This document shows positions 37,408-46,299 of a stretch of 64,000 bases of DNA, in pieces (the stretch's first letter is position 1; the number at the start of each line of letters is the position of its first letter). The notes beneath the pieces are model-generated. The model was given only the letters and a program-made list of their open reading frames with translations, did no database searches and was not told the origin of the DNA. The translations under genes and the position numbers were made by a program. Origin of the DNA: Candidatus Muproteobacteria bacterium (lineage in GTDB: Bacteria; Pseudomonadota; Gammaproteobacteria; Acidiferrobacterales; Sulfurifustaceae); assembly GCA_027449605.1 (NCBI GenBank), contig DAIDLH010000116.1:1-64000 (forward strand), given 5' to 3'.

Positions 37408-38748
37408 ATGTCGGAAATGACCCCGCGGGAAATCGTCCAGGAACTGGACAAGCATATCGTCGGCCAGGCGGCCGCCAAGCGCGCCGTCGCCATCGCGCTG
37501 CGCAACCGCTGGCGCCGCGCGCAGGTCGCGGATGAAACGCTGCGCGTCGAGATCACGCCGAAAAACATTCTGATGATCGGGCCGACCGGGGTCGGCAAGA
37601 CCGAGATCGCGCGCCGCCTCGCCCGGCTCGCCAACGCGCCCTTCATCAAGGTCGAGGCGACCAAGTTCACCGAAGTCGGATACGTCGGTCGCGACGTGGA
37701 TTCCATCATCCGCGACCTCGTGGACATGGCGGTCAAGATGACGCGGGTCGAGGAGATGGCCAAGGTCCGCGCCCGCGCCGAGGACGCCGCCGAGGACCGG
37801 ATTCTGGACATCCTGGTTCCGCCGGCGCGCGAGATGGGGTTCGCCGTGGGCGAGGCGGCGCGCCCGGCGGATGGCGCGGCGCGCCAGATGTTCCGCAAGA
37901 AACTGCGCGAAGGTTCGATCGACGATCAGGAAATCGAAATCGAGCTGTCCGCGCCGGCCATGGGCGTCGAGATCATCACGCCGCCCGGCATGGAGGAAAT
38001 GACCAGCCAGTTGCAGGGTCTGTTTCAGAACATGGGCGGACGACGCGCCCGTCCGCGCAAGGTGAAAATCCGGGAGGCGCGAAAACTGTTGACGGAGGAA
38101 GAAGCGGCGCGGCTCGTCAACGACGAGGACATCAAAGGCAGCGCCTTGCAGCGCGTCGAACAGCACGGCATCGTGTTCATCGACGAAATCGACAAGATTG
38201 TCGGGCGCAACGAAGGCCGCGGGCCGGACGTTTCGCGCGAGGGCGTACAGCGCGATCTGCTGCCGCTGGTGGAGGGCTGCACGGTCTCGACGAAATACGG
38301 CATGGTCAAGACCGATCATGTTCTATTCATCGCCTCCGGAGCGTTCCATCTTTCCAAACCCTCGGACCTGATCCCGGAAATGCAGGGGCGTCTTCCGATC
38401 CGCGTGGAGCTCGATCCGCTGACCGCCGAGGATTTCGTGCGCATCCTGACCGAGCCGGATGCCTCGCTCACCGAGCAGTACAGCGCGCTGCTGGCCACGG
38501 AAGGGCACACGCTCGAATACACCTCCGACGGCGTGCGGCGCATCGCCGAAGTGGCGTGGCAGGTGAACGAGCGCACCGAGAACATCGGCGCACGCCGCCT
38601 GCACACCGTCATGGAGCGCCTGCTCGAGACGGTTTCCTTCGAGGCCGCCGACCGCGGCCACGAAAGAACCGTGGTGGATGCCGCCTACGTGGACCGGCAT
38701 CTCGGCGGCCTGATCGGTAACGAGGACCTCGCGCGTTATATCCTTTAG
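37408..38748 (+). CDS. hslU: HslU ATPase subunit
   Basis: AAA+ unfoldase that feeds substrates to HslV. 446 residues: N-terminal [17 protein letters not shown], Walker [10 protein letters not shown] (about 58-66), the helical I domain (about 110-240), Walker [11 protein letters not shown] (about 250-259), and the C-terminal domain ending in [14 protein letters not shown], whose last residues insert into HslV. ATG 37408 is used; a TTG 6 bases earlier overlaps the hslV stop. The operon hslV-hslU is compact and probably heat-regulated. Confidence 0.97.
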   Translation: MSEMTPREIVQELDKHIVGQAAAKRAVAIALRNRWRRAQVADETLRVEITPKNILMIGPTGVGKTEIARRLARLANAPFIKVEATKFTEVGYVGRDVDSIIRDLVDMAVKMTRVEEMAKVRARAEDAAEDRILDILVPPAREMGFAVGEAARPADGAARQMFRKKLREGSIDDQEIEIELSAPAMGVEIITPPGMEEMTSQLQGLFQNMGGRRARPRKVKIREARKLLTEEEAARLVNDEDIKGSALQRVEQHGIVFIDEIDKIVGRNEGRGPDVSREGVQRDLLPLVEGCTVSTKYGMVKTDHVLFIASGAFHLSKPSDLIPEMQGRLPIRVELDPLTAEDFVRILTEPDASLTEQYSALLATEGHTLEYTSDGVRRIAEVAWQVNERTENIGARRLHTVMERLLETVSFEAADRGHERTVVDAAYVDRHLGGLIGNEDLARYIL

Positions 38749-38770
38749 AAAGCTTTTGAATAATATCTCT

Positions 38771-38854
38771 TGCCGCAAAGACGCGAAGGACGCAAAGAAA
38801 GACTCAGGAGAATAAAACCCGAGAAATCTTTGCGCTCTTTGCGCCTCTGCGGCA
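38771..38854. repeat. GCAAAG-type inverted repeat, copy 3
   Basis: Left arm TGCCGCAAAGACGCGAAGGA, right arm GCGCTCTTTGCGCCTCTGCG, with the core GAGAATAAAACCC between. It is nearly identical to the element at 48381-48462, including that core, so these two are recent copies. It follows hslU and may fold in the transcript. Confidence 0.85.
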
Positions 38855-39035
38855 GATGATCATATAACTTAGTATTTCCTTTTGATTTTCCGCTATTTTT
38901 TTCGCGCTTGAAATTTTTCCCATTGTCCCCATTAAAACACCGCGAGACGGCAGAACGAACTTGAGGATTGCGAGGCCAGGTTCAACGATTGCCGGGAACT
39001 TGATCAATTCATTTTCATTTATCCGGAGGTGTTTT

Positions 39036-39497
39036 ATGACCAGACTGATTCGACGTGAAGACCGTACCCCGCTGACCCGCTTGGGCCTGTGGGACAATGA
39101 TTTTGACCGGATGTTTCAGGGCTTCCTGAGCCCGATGCGCTGGGTGGAAGAGGCGCGCGGCGAAGACCTGTTCCCGGCCATGGACGTGAAGGAACGCGAT
39201 GACGCGTACGTCATCGTCGCCGACGTTCCCGGCGTGAAGAAAGAGGACATCGACGTAACGCTGGAAAACGGCATTCTCACCATCACCGCCGAGACCAAGA
39301 GCGAGAAGGAAGAGAAGCAAGGCGAACGCGTGCTGCGCAAGGAACGCCGCTACGGCAAATACGTCCGCAGCCTGCGGCTCGGCACGCAGATCGACGAGAA
39401 GGGTGTCAAGGCCAACTACAAGGACGGCGTGCTGGAGCTGACTCTGCCCAAGGCCGAGGAAGTGAAGCCCAAGAAGATCACCGTCGGCGTCGAGTAA
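39036..39497 (+). CDS. Small heat-shock protein Hsp20
   Basis: 153-residue ATP-independent holdase chaperone. The alpha-crystallin domain (about 45-140) has the start PAMDVKERDDAYVIVADVPG, the mid motif VKKEDIDVTLENGILTI, and the C-terminal ANYKDGVLELTLPKAEE with the conserved LELTLPK. The short tail KKITV holds an IxV-like contact. GGAGG lies 7 bases before the ATG. It follows hslVU, another heat-stress system, and is followed by a terminator. Confidence 0.95.
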   Translation: MTRLIRREDRTPLTRLGLWDNDFDRMFQGFLSPMRWVEEARGEDLFPAMDVKERDDAYVIVADVPGVKKEDIDVTLENGILTITAETKSEKEEKQGERVLRKERRYGKYVRSLRLGTQIDEKGVKANYKDGVLELTLPKAEEVKPKKITVGVE

Positions 39498-39529
39498 AGA
39501 AGTCGATTTCCGGGGAGAATTCCCGGACG

Positions 39530-39563
39530 GAGAAGGGCCGCGCGAGCGGCCTTTCTCGTTTTC
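39530..39563 (+). terminator. Intrinsic terminator of the hsp20 gene
   Basis: Arms GAGAAGGGCCGC and GCGGCCTTTCTC (12 bp with one G-U pair) around a GCGA loop, followed by GTTTTC, 32 bases after the stop. Confidence 0.85.
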
Positions 39564-39603
39564 AGGTCCCGTGCATGCTGACTTTGGCGTGAATATGCGC
39601 TAA

Positions 39604-40608
<1,005 letters not shown>

Positions 40609-40697
40609 CCGTCGTGAATTCATGCGCCGCCAAGGAATTCTTCACCTGTGATGACCGTCACGCGGGCCTGACAGGCGTCCGGGAACGGGACTGAGCC

Positions 40698-41285
40698 ATG
40701 GCACGACCGCGTCGCGGTGAACGTCGTCAGGAGATTCTCGAGACGCTGGCGCACATGCTCGAGAAAAACCAGGGTGAACACATCACCACGGCGCAGCTCG
40801 CGCGCGCCGTCGGCGTTTCCGAAGCCGCGCTGTACCGGCATTTCCCGAGCAAGGGAAAAATGTTCGAGGGACTGATCGAGTTCATCGAAGAGACGCTTTT
40901 CTCCCGCATCAACCGCATCCTGGCCGAGGAGTCCCGCGCCGAGGCGCGCATCCAGGGGATTCTCTTCCTGTTGCTCGGATTCGCCGACAAAAATCCCGGC
41001 ATGGCGCGCCTGCTGTACGGCGACGTGCTGGTGGGCGAGACCGAACGCCTGCGCAAGCGCGTGGTGCAGATTTACGAGCGCGTCGAAACCCAGTTGAAAC
41101 AGGTTCTGCGCGAGGCCGAGGCAGGTGAAAATCTGCGGGTGCCGGTCGCCGATACCGCCGCGTTGCTGCTCGCGGTGGCCGAAGGCGCGATCACGCGTTT
41201 CGTGCGCAGCGAGTTCAGGTCGTCACCGGTGGCGGGGTGGGAAAAACAGTGGGAAATGTTGCGCAAGAGCATTATTGAGAAATAA
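40698..41285 (+). CDS. slmA: Nucleoid occlusion factor SlmA
   Basis: 195-residue TetR-fold protein that binds chromosomal SBS sites and blocks FtsZ ring assembly over the nucleoid. The HTH is in ITTAQLARAVGVSEAALYRHFPSK (about 30-55, in two pieces). The N-terminus RPRRGERRQEILETLAHMLE is family-like. The location after argB matches other gammaproteobacteria. It is the last core gene before the lower-GC lux region. Confidence 0.94.
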   Translation: MARPRRGERRQEILETLAHMLEKNQGEHITTAQLARAVGVSEAALYRHFPSKGKMFEGLIEFIEETLFSRINRILAEESRAEARIQGILFLLLGFADKNPGMARLLYGDVLVGETERLRKRVVQIYERVETQLKQVLREAEAGENLRVPVADTAALLLAVAEGAITRFVRSEFRSSPVAGWEKQWEMLRKSIIEK

Positions 41286-41342
41286 TTCGCGCCGCTTCGA
41301 ACGCGGTTCGTCGCCGCGCGACAACTTCCCGTTCCCGGACGT

Positions 41343-43415
41343 TCAGTGCAGCTGTTTGTTCAGCCACGGACCGATTTCTTCCGCCGGCATCGGGCGTGAA
41401 AACAGAAAACCCTGAAGTTCATGGCATTGCCGCTCGCGCAGATAGGCATGCTGCTCGTCCGTTTCCACGCCTTCGGCGATGACCTTCAGGCCCAGGTCGG
41501 TGGCCAGGGTAATGATGGCGTTGGTGATGGCCAGATCGCCCCGTTGCCGGGGAAGACCCTGCACGAAATTCCGGTCGATCTTCAGGGCATGGATCGGAAA
41601 GTGCTTGAGGTAAGAGAGAGACGAACAGCCGGTGCCGAAATCGTCCAGCGCGATGCGGACGCCGAGCGCGACGATTGACGCAAGTATCCTGCCGACACTT
41701 TCGGTGTTTCTGAGCAGCACGCTCTCGGTGATTTCCAGCTCCAGCGCCTGGGCGTCCGCCCCGGTTTCCTTGAGGATCTTTTCCACTTTGGCCGCGAAAT
41801 CCTTTTGCAAGAATTGCCGTGCGGAGATATTCACGGCCACCCTCAGGCGGCCGTGGCCGTTATGGCGCAGCGTTTTGATCTGCCGGCAGGCGGAGCGCAG
41901 GACGAGATCGCCCACCTGTTCGATCAGCCCGGTTTCCTCGAGCAGCGGAATGAAGGACATGGGCGGCACCAGTCCTTTTTCGGAGTGATTCCAGCGCAAC
42001 AGCGCTTCGAGGCAGACGGCTCTTCCATCCGCTGCGTTCACCAGCGGCTGATAATAAACGGCGAATTGCCCAAGTTTCAGCGCGCGGCGCAGCTCGCTGT
42101 CGAGCCTGATGCGTTCGATCGCGCGGGTATTCATGTCCTCGGTATAGAACTGGAATGCGTTGCCGCCGCTTTTTTTCGCCATGTGCATCGCGTTTTGTGC
42201 GTTCCTGATCAGGCCGCCACCGTCGATGCCGTCTTCCGGAAATATGCTGATGCCGATACTGGGAGTCAGATATACGTCCTGTTCCTGTCTCGGAAAGGGG
42301 GCGGCGAAGACAGCGAGAAGTTTCTGTGTCGCCGCCAGGGCAAACTCGGATTTTTTCAGGCCTTCGAGCAAAATCGCGAAATGATCGCCGTCGAGCCGGG
42401 CCACGGTATCGCTTTTCCGCAGGAACGTGGCGATGCGTCCGCCGACCTTCTTCAAAAGGTCGTCTCCGCCCTCGTGTCCGAACGAATCGTTGATTTCCTC
42501 GAACCGGTCCAGGTCCAGCAGCAGCACGCCGAGTTTTTTTCCGTCGCGTTCCGCTCTGGAAGCCGCGTGCTGGAAACGTTCCAGGAACATGCCTCGCGTG
42601 TAAAGACCCGTGACCGGGTCGCGCGACGTGGTGGAAACGTTGGCATCTCCGGCTGTTTTGTGCCCCGTCAGATGTTGAACGATACCCAACCAATACGTTC
42701 TGTCGCCCGTTTGAACCGCCCTGAAGCCGAGCAACACTGGAATTTTCTCGCCATTCTTGTGCAGCGCGTGGACGGCGAACAGGGGCCTGACGGCATGGTG
42801 GGCGGCGTCCGGCACCGGCGTCCGCCAAGTCAGGTCGGGAAACAGCGTCTCGACAGGGCAGCCGACCAGTTCCTGCCGGGCGTGCCCGAACGCGGATTCG
42901 CCCTGTTTGTTGATTCCCTCGATGTGTCGCGCCTGATTGATAAACAGCAGGATTTGCGGGATGACATCGAGTATTTTCAGGCAGGTTTTGTCGATGTATC
43001 GCGAGGGAGCGGAGGCGCGTGTCGCCGCATCCTCCGCGGGCCGGTCCACGGATATTTCCGACACGGTAAACATCAGGCATAGCGGAGTTCCCGACGGATC
43101 CTGCACCAGCGCCGCGCCGAACAGCACGCGCAAGGCATGACCCTGGCTGTGGCTGAGAACAATCTCGGATCTGTATCGCGGAAGTGAATCGGCCGCGAGG
43201 CCGTCGAGCATGTCGCGCACATCGCGGATTTTTTCCGGAGCGATGAAATTCAGAACGTTCCTGCCGCTGACTTCTTCCGGACGACGGCCGACGAGCCGCA
43301 TGAAGGCCGGGTTGACGACGAGGATGTTCCCTCGCAGGTCGGTCAGCGCGACCCCGGCGGCGGCGCTTTCGAAAAACGATTTGAACGGCAGGCTGAGTAG
43401 GCGCTCTTCAGCCAT
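41343..43415 (-). CDS. PAS-PAS-degenerate GGDEF-EAL c-di-GMP phosphodiesterase
   Basis: 690-residue signalling protein with no membrane span. Two PAS domains (about 8-125 and 145-255) sense an unknown ligand. The GGDEF domain (about 262-425) has LDGDHF in place of GGDEF, so cyclase activity is unlikely. The EAL domain (about 440-685) is intact: EALLRWNH, VAVNISARQF, LEITES, ALDDFGTG, LKIDRNFV and IAEGVET carry the metal and catalytic residues. It should hydrolyse c-di-GMP. Its start overlaps the previous gene by 8 bases, so it is coupled in the luxI operon. GC is below that of the core genes. Confidence 0.93.
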   Translation of the reverse strand: MAEERLLSLPFKSFFESAAAGVALTDLRGNILVVNPAFMRLVGRRPEEVSGRNVLNFIAPEKIRDVRDMLDGLAADSLPRYRSEIVLSHSQGHALRVLFGAALVQDPSGTPLCLMFTVSEISVDRPAEDAATRASAPSRYIDKTCLKILDVIPQILLFINQARHIEGINKQGESAFGHARQELVGCPVETLFPDLTWRTPVPDAAHHAVRPLFAVHALHKNGEKIPVLLGFRAVQTGDRTYWLGIVQHLTGHKTAGDANVSTTSRDPVTGLYTRGMFLERFQHAASRAERDGKKLGVLLLDLDRFEEINDSFGHEGGDDLLKKVGGRIATFLRKSDTVARLDGDHFAILLEGLKKSEFALAATQKLLAVFAAPFPRQEQDVYLTPSIGISIFPEDGIDGGGLIRNAQNAMHMAKKSGGNAFQFYTEDMNTRAIERIRLDSELRRALKLGQFAVYYQPLVNAADGRAVCLEALLRWNHSEKGLVPPMSFIPLLEETGLIEQVGDLVLRSACRQIKTLRHNGHGRLRVAVNISARQFLQKDFAAKVEKILKETGADAQALELEITESVLLRNTESVGRILASIVALGVRIALDDFGTGCSSLSYLKHFPIHALKIDRNFVQGLPRQRGDLAITNAIITLATDLGLKVIAEGVETDEQHAYLRERQCHELQGFLFSRPMPAEEIGPWLNKQLH

Positions 43416-43857
43416 CGCGTCTCCGGGCCTTGGCGCACGGGGCGTGGTATTCGAAAAGAATATCCCCGGCACAGCCCGGTTCGGGACGCCACGGCGCCGT
43501 GGCGTCCTTCATCAAAGCGTGCAATCCGCAATGCAGCTGGAGCACGCCTTCTTTCGTCCATTCAACGCTGCATGCATGGGGCGCGACGGGGCCGGTGAGG
43601 CTCCCGTCACGCGCTGCGGCAAGCGGCGAAAATCCGCCGGTATCGGTACCCATCGCACGGACGATGCGGGCGATGTCCTTATCGCCCCCGCATACAGCAC
43701 GGCTGTTGATGATCGCCCAGTCATATCCATGTTTGAGCAGTTCGGCGATCGTACGGGCGCCATCCGTACAATGGGTAATCTGGTGGTCGCTGGCGTGTGC
43801 CAGCGCCCGAAGCAGGACAACGGCGTCGCGTGCGTCGCCGGTCAAAAGGATTTTCAT
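43408..43857 (-). CDS. Uncharacterised protein with pseudo-receiver-like N-terminus
   Basis: 149 residues between luxI and the EAL gene, overlapping both (ATGA with luxI, 8 bases with EAL). The first 55 residues follow the response-regulator pattern: strand MKILLTGD where an acidic pair is expected, helix AVVLLRALAHA, strand QITHCTDG, helix ARTIAELLKHG, then strand YDWAIINSR, with Asn where the phosphorylated Asp would be. The rest (about 60-149) has four Cys and no family I know. I infer a phosphorylation-blind receiver-like partner; homology is not proven. Confidence 0.6.
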   Translation of the reverse strand: MKILLTGDARDAVVLLRALAHASDHQITHCTDGARTIAELLKHGYDWAIINSRAVCGGDKDIARIVRAMGTDTGGFSPLAAARDGSLTGPVAPHACSVEWTKEGVLQLHCGLHALMKDATAPWRPEPGCAGDILFEYHAPCAKARRRDG

Positions 43858-44480
43858 GCAGCTATGGGCGCAGCATGAGCTGCATCGAAATTGCGATAGA
43901 CAACCTCCCGCGTATCGTCATTAATATCGACATAGCAGGCTACGGTAAGGACCTTTCCAATCCGCTGTGGCGTCTGACCTTCAAGCCTATGGACCGGAAG
44001 TCCGGTTCGCTTCAGAAGACGTTCTAGGGAAACACTAGTGACAGTGACGTATCGTTCAATGCCATGCTGTTTGGCGAAATCAAAAGCCGAGCGGATCATG
44101 TCAAAGGCAAGCGTATTCATCACCACTTGGGTGCATTCGTCGCTCGTGCTCGGCATGACAGCAAACCGGCTTAATTCCCATATTGCCGGATCATGTGGGG
44201 CATTCGACCCGCAAAGCAGCTGCGGGAATGTGTCTCTGAGCATGTAGGGTCCAGTGGTGGGAAGCAGCCTCCAAAATCCCTCAACTTCCTTGTTATGGTT
44301 TCTGGCCAGAATGTATACTGGATTCAGGTCGTCAAAGGCGTCTCGCTCCATGCCGTTGGCATTGGCAACATCCCATTGCAAGTGTTCATAAAATACCTTG
44401 TAACGAAATCTGAACATTCCATTCAAAGTATCTGTATCGAGAGTCGAATCTTTTGCGCGTGCTGTTAGAATCTGTTTCAT
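43854..44480 (-). CDS. luxI: LuxI-family acyl-homoserine lactone synthase
   Basis: 208-residue enzyme making an N-acyl-homoserine lactone from SAM and acyl-ACP or acyl-CoA. Family residues are seen: R26 and F30 (FRFRYKVF), W36 (LQWDV), acidic D50/D51 (FDDLNPVYIL), R71 (FWRLLPT), and WELSRFAV with Glu and Arg. The acyl chain cannot be predicted. The start is ATG 44480, because the predicted transcript begins about 27 bases upstream and the extra upstream residues are not family-like. First gene of a three-gene coupled operon behind a lux-box-like palindrome. Confidence 0.94.
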   Translation of the reverse strand: MKQILTARAKDSTLDTDTLNGMFRFRYKVFYEHLQWDVANANGMERDAFDDLNPVYILARNHNKEVEGFWRLLPTTGPYMLRDTFPQLLCGSNAPHDPAIWELSRFAVMPSTSDECTQVVMNTLAFDMIRSAFDFAKQHGIERYVTVTSVSLERLLKRTGLPVHRLEGQTPQRIGKVLTVACYVDINDDTREVVYRNFDAAHAAPIAA

Positions 44481-44512
44481 CGTCAATGCCCCCGCTTGTT
44501 TTGACGGGAGCA

Positions 44513-44518
44513 ATAAAC
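44513..44518 (-). promoter_or_regulatory. Candidate -10 of the luxI operon
   Basis: GTTTAT on the minus strand, centred 34 bp downstream of the centre of the lux-box palindrome. This is the distance expected if LuxR binds at about -42.5, overlapping -35. The Ner-like operon has the same hexamer at 33 bp. Confidence 0.5.
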
Positions 44519-44523
44519 GACAA

Positions 44524-44539
44524 ACCCTGGAACCAGGGT
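44524..44539. promoter_or_regulatory. Second palindrome in the luxI promoter
   Basis: ACCCTGG-AA-CCAGGGT, 7-bp perfect arms, between the lux-box palindrome (2 bases away) and the -10-like hexamer. Its position across the -35 to -20 zone would suit a repressor that competes with LuxR or polymerase. Confidence 0.5.
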
Positions 44540-44559
44540 AGCTGTAACATGTTACAGGG
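44540..44559 (-). promoter_or_regulatory. lux-box-type palindrome of luxI
   Basis: Contains the perfect 16-bp palindrome CTGTAACATGTTACAG (44542-44557), matching the CTGTA-N6-TACAG core of canonical lux boxes. Its centre is 69.5 bases upstream of the luxI start. LuxR1 or LuxR2 bound to AHL is the expected ligand. Confidence 0.8.
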
Positions 44560-44640
44560 CAATGGAAACTTACGGATTAATAAGAAGAAATGCAGCTTGC
44601 GAAAGAAGACGCTTTGCCGTAGTTAACGGCAGAATCCAAG

Positions 44641-45387
44641 TCACACGGGTTGCGGTGTAATCAGGCCCAGAGAAACAGCGCGCGCGACGGCATGTTGACG
44701 GTTGACCACGTTGAGCTTGTTTCCTGCATTTTGCAAATGAAAAATAACAGTTCGTTCGGCGATCCCCAGAATTTTGGCGGTCTCCCATGCGGTCTTTCCC
44801 TCGGCCGCCCATAATAAACATTCTCGCTCGCGGTCAGTAAGCTGGGCCCGCTTCAGGGGAAGAACTTGTTGTTCGAATATCCTCCGAACGTTTTCGTGAA
44901 GGTAGGCCGCGAAAAGGTGGGCGTGCGGCATGACTTCAAGAATTCGAGGCCTCGCTTGAAGATGGCTTTTGCTTGAGGACAGGCTCAGCATGGCCGACTC
45001 TCCCTGTGGTGAGTGGACCGGGAAGCTGACGCCGCTGTTCAAGTTGAAATCGCGCGCTTCGTTCATAAAACGGTGAACGAGTTTGTTTTCCTTTTCTTTA
45101 ATGCCAATTTTGTCCCAAGTTAGAGGCGTCAGCTGGGTTGCGCAATGCAAGATTGTCGGATCGATTGCAATATAGCCCTCTTCAGTGTAATGGGTTCTCC
45201 ATTCGCTTGGATAGCCGCTTATCGAAATCAAATAAGGTTTGACAAAGGAAGTGGGCAGACGTGCCCCATAAAGGAATCTGTCAAAGCCATATTGATCACA
45301 AAAGTGGGAACAGACAGTATGTATGTCTTCTACTGTCTTCGCCTTGGTAAGTGAATCAATCAAGTCATGACAATTCGCGGATGTCAT
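44641..45387 (-). CDS. LuxR-family AHL-responsive regulator (luxR1)
   Basis: 248-residue transcription factor. The autoinducer domain (about 10-165) keeps the ligand-pocket residues at a constant +6 offset from TraR: W63, Y67, D76, P77, W91 and G119. The C-terminal LuxR HTH (about 180-245) has LTDRERECLLWAAEGKT and HAVARAVSLGLI. It lies directly upstream of the lux box and luxI on the same strand. It is a close paralogue of the gene at 46300-47061. GC is clearly lower than in core genes, suggesting acquisition. Confidence 0.93.
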   Translation of the reverse strand: MTSANCHDLIDSLTKAKTVEDIHTVCSHFCDQYGFDRFLYGARLPTSFVKPYLISISGYPSEWRTHYTEEGYIAIDPTILHCATQLTPLTWDKIGIKEKENKLVHRFMNEARDFNLNSGVSFPVHSPQGESAMLSLSSSKSHLQARPRILEVMPHAHLFAAYLHENVRRIFEQQVLPLKRAQLTDRERECLLWAAEGKTAWETAKILGIAERTVIFHLQNAGNKLNVVNRQHAVARAVSLGLITPQPV

Positions 45388-45700
45388 CAGAATCCCTCCG
45401 TGGGAAACTTTTTATTATTACCGCGTTCCTCTCCGACAGTACTGGCTGTATGCTTGGCTCCTGCCAAGCTCTAGTGCGCCTCGCCACGAAATTTAAACTA
45501 ACTTACTTTTTCAAGGTGCGCAATAAGTAGTTTTAACGTCCGCTAATATACCCGGTTTTTATGGCATGGCGGCTATCGATGTAACGTGCTCCGAGGGCAG
45601 AGGGTGATGTGACAGTGCAAATCGTCATGTACAGGACCGATGATGTTGAAATGTCGGTTGGATTACTGATTTTATAATGTCCATATTGGATTCGTGATCT
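45388..45700. other. AT-rich intergenic region upstream of luxR1
   Basis: 313 bases without a credible gene. The end nearest luxR1 (up to about 45550) holds the predicted luxR1 promoter and is similar to the region upstream of luxR2. The stretch 45550-45700 shows nothing I can identify. Confidence 0.55.
45495..45523 (-). promoter_or_regulatory. Predicted luxR1 promoter
   Basis: Minus-strand -35 TTGCGC (45518-45523) and -10 TAGTTT (45495-45500), with a 17-bp spacer. The same -35, spacer length and CTACT-A/T-ATTGCGCA surroundings recur upstream of luxR2. The leader would be about 100 bases. Confidence 0.5.
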
Positions 45701-45871
45701 TTATTCGTTTTTGCCCTCTTTTGGTTTCGCGGATGAATGCTGTTTGCGCAGCACATGGTAAACCGCCCCTTGACTGACGCCGAGGCGTTGGGCGATTTGG
45801 TGATTCGACAATCCTTGTTGTTTCAGTTTCAGAACTTTCTGAGGGTCGAGTTTACGATATAATAAAACCAA
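45701..45871 (-). CDS. 56-residue helix-turn-helix protein
   Basis: Short gene easily missed, starting at TTG with GGAGG 4 bases upstream. The protein is mostly one HTH: KVLKLKQQGLSNHQIAQRL then GVSQGAVYHVLRKQ, of the kind seen in resolvase-type or transposase-type DNA-binding domains. The tail is basic (SSAKPKEGKNE). It starts 24 bases after the Ner-like gene and is probably cotranscribed with it. It could be a real small regulator or the remnant N-terminus of a larger transposase-like protein; no catalytic part follows. Confidence 0.6.
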   Translation of the reverse strand: MVLLYRKLDPQKVLKLKQQGLSNHQIAQRLGVSQGAVYHVLRKQHSSAKPKEGKNE

Positions 45872-45895
45872 GGTGCCTCCGGACTCACATCCGCA

Positions 45896-46162
45896 TCATG
45901 TCGGCTCGTTGTCCCGAGCTTTCTCTGGGTTCTTTGTGCTACGCGTGCACCGCTGCTTTACCGGCTGATAGCGGTCGGGGAACAGCTCTTCCAGCGGGAT
46001 GCCGGTGATTTCAGACACGCGCTTTTCGACCCGAGCGCTGATGTACTTGCGTATCAGGACTTGTTGTATTGATTGCGATCCGTATAGTCCAAGTTCTTTG
46101 GCCAATCGCGTGAGACTGTAGCCTTTCTTTGCCAGGGCATATTTGAGGTCTATGTAGTCCAT
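45896..46162 (-). CDS. Ner/Nlp-like small DNA-binding regulator
   Basis: 88 residues. The core YALAKKGYSLTRLAKELGL (about 7-25) and SARVEKRVSEITGIPLEELFP then DRY resemble the Mu Ner / E. coli Nlp (SfsB) winged HTH family, which are lambda-Cro-like regulators. The basic tail is variable. The start at ATG 46162 fits a transcript from the lux-box-type promoter (predicted start near 46187). No strong ribosome site is seen. Located between the two luxR genes and probably cotranscribed with the 56-residue HTH protein. Confidence 0.78.
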   Translation of the reverse strand: MDYIDLKYALAKKGYSLTRLAKELGLYGSQSIQQVLIRKYISARVEKRVSEITGIPLEELFPDRYQPVKQRCTRSTKNPEKARDNEPT

Positions 46163-46193
46163 TGAACAATTCACATTTATGTCCGGTGCCAAG

Positions 46194-46199
46194 ATAAAC
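46194..46199 (-). promoter_or_regulatory. Candidate -10 of the Ner-like operon
   Basis: GTTTAT on the minus strand, 33 bp from the centre of the palindrome at 46222-46237. The arrangement is the same as in front of luxI. Confidence 0.45.
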
Positions 46200-46219
46200 A
46201 GCGGGCGCCGAACCGAGCA

Positions 46220-46239
46220 AGCTGTCGTATGCGACAGGA
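46220..46239 (-). promoter_or_regulatory. lux-box-like palindrome of the Ner-like operon
   Basis: CTGTCGTATGCGACAG (46222-46237) has perfect 6-bp arms CTGTCG/CGACAG around TATG, the same CTGT-N8-ACAG frame as the luxI box. Its centre is 67.5 bases from the Ner-like start, against 69.5 for luxI. Confidence 0.6.
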
Positions 46240-46299
46240 CGGAATGAATCAAGCTATTGATTGTATACAGAGAGAGACTTGGTAATTAACGGGGTAACT

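Noticed and set aside
45388..45560. ACAG-N6-CTGT near 45455 as a third lux box
   Set aside because: Half-sites are in the wrong orientation for a lux box and it is not placed at a promoter.
46163..46252. Longer start for the Ner-like gene at 46252
   Set aside because: It would cross the lux-box-like palindrome and predicted -10, and the added residues do not match Ner-type proteins.
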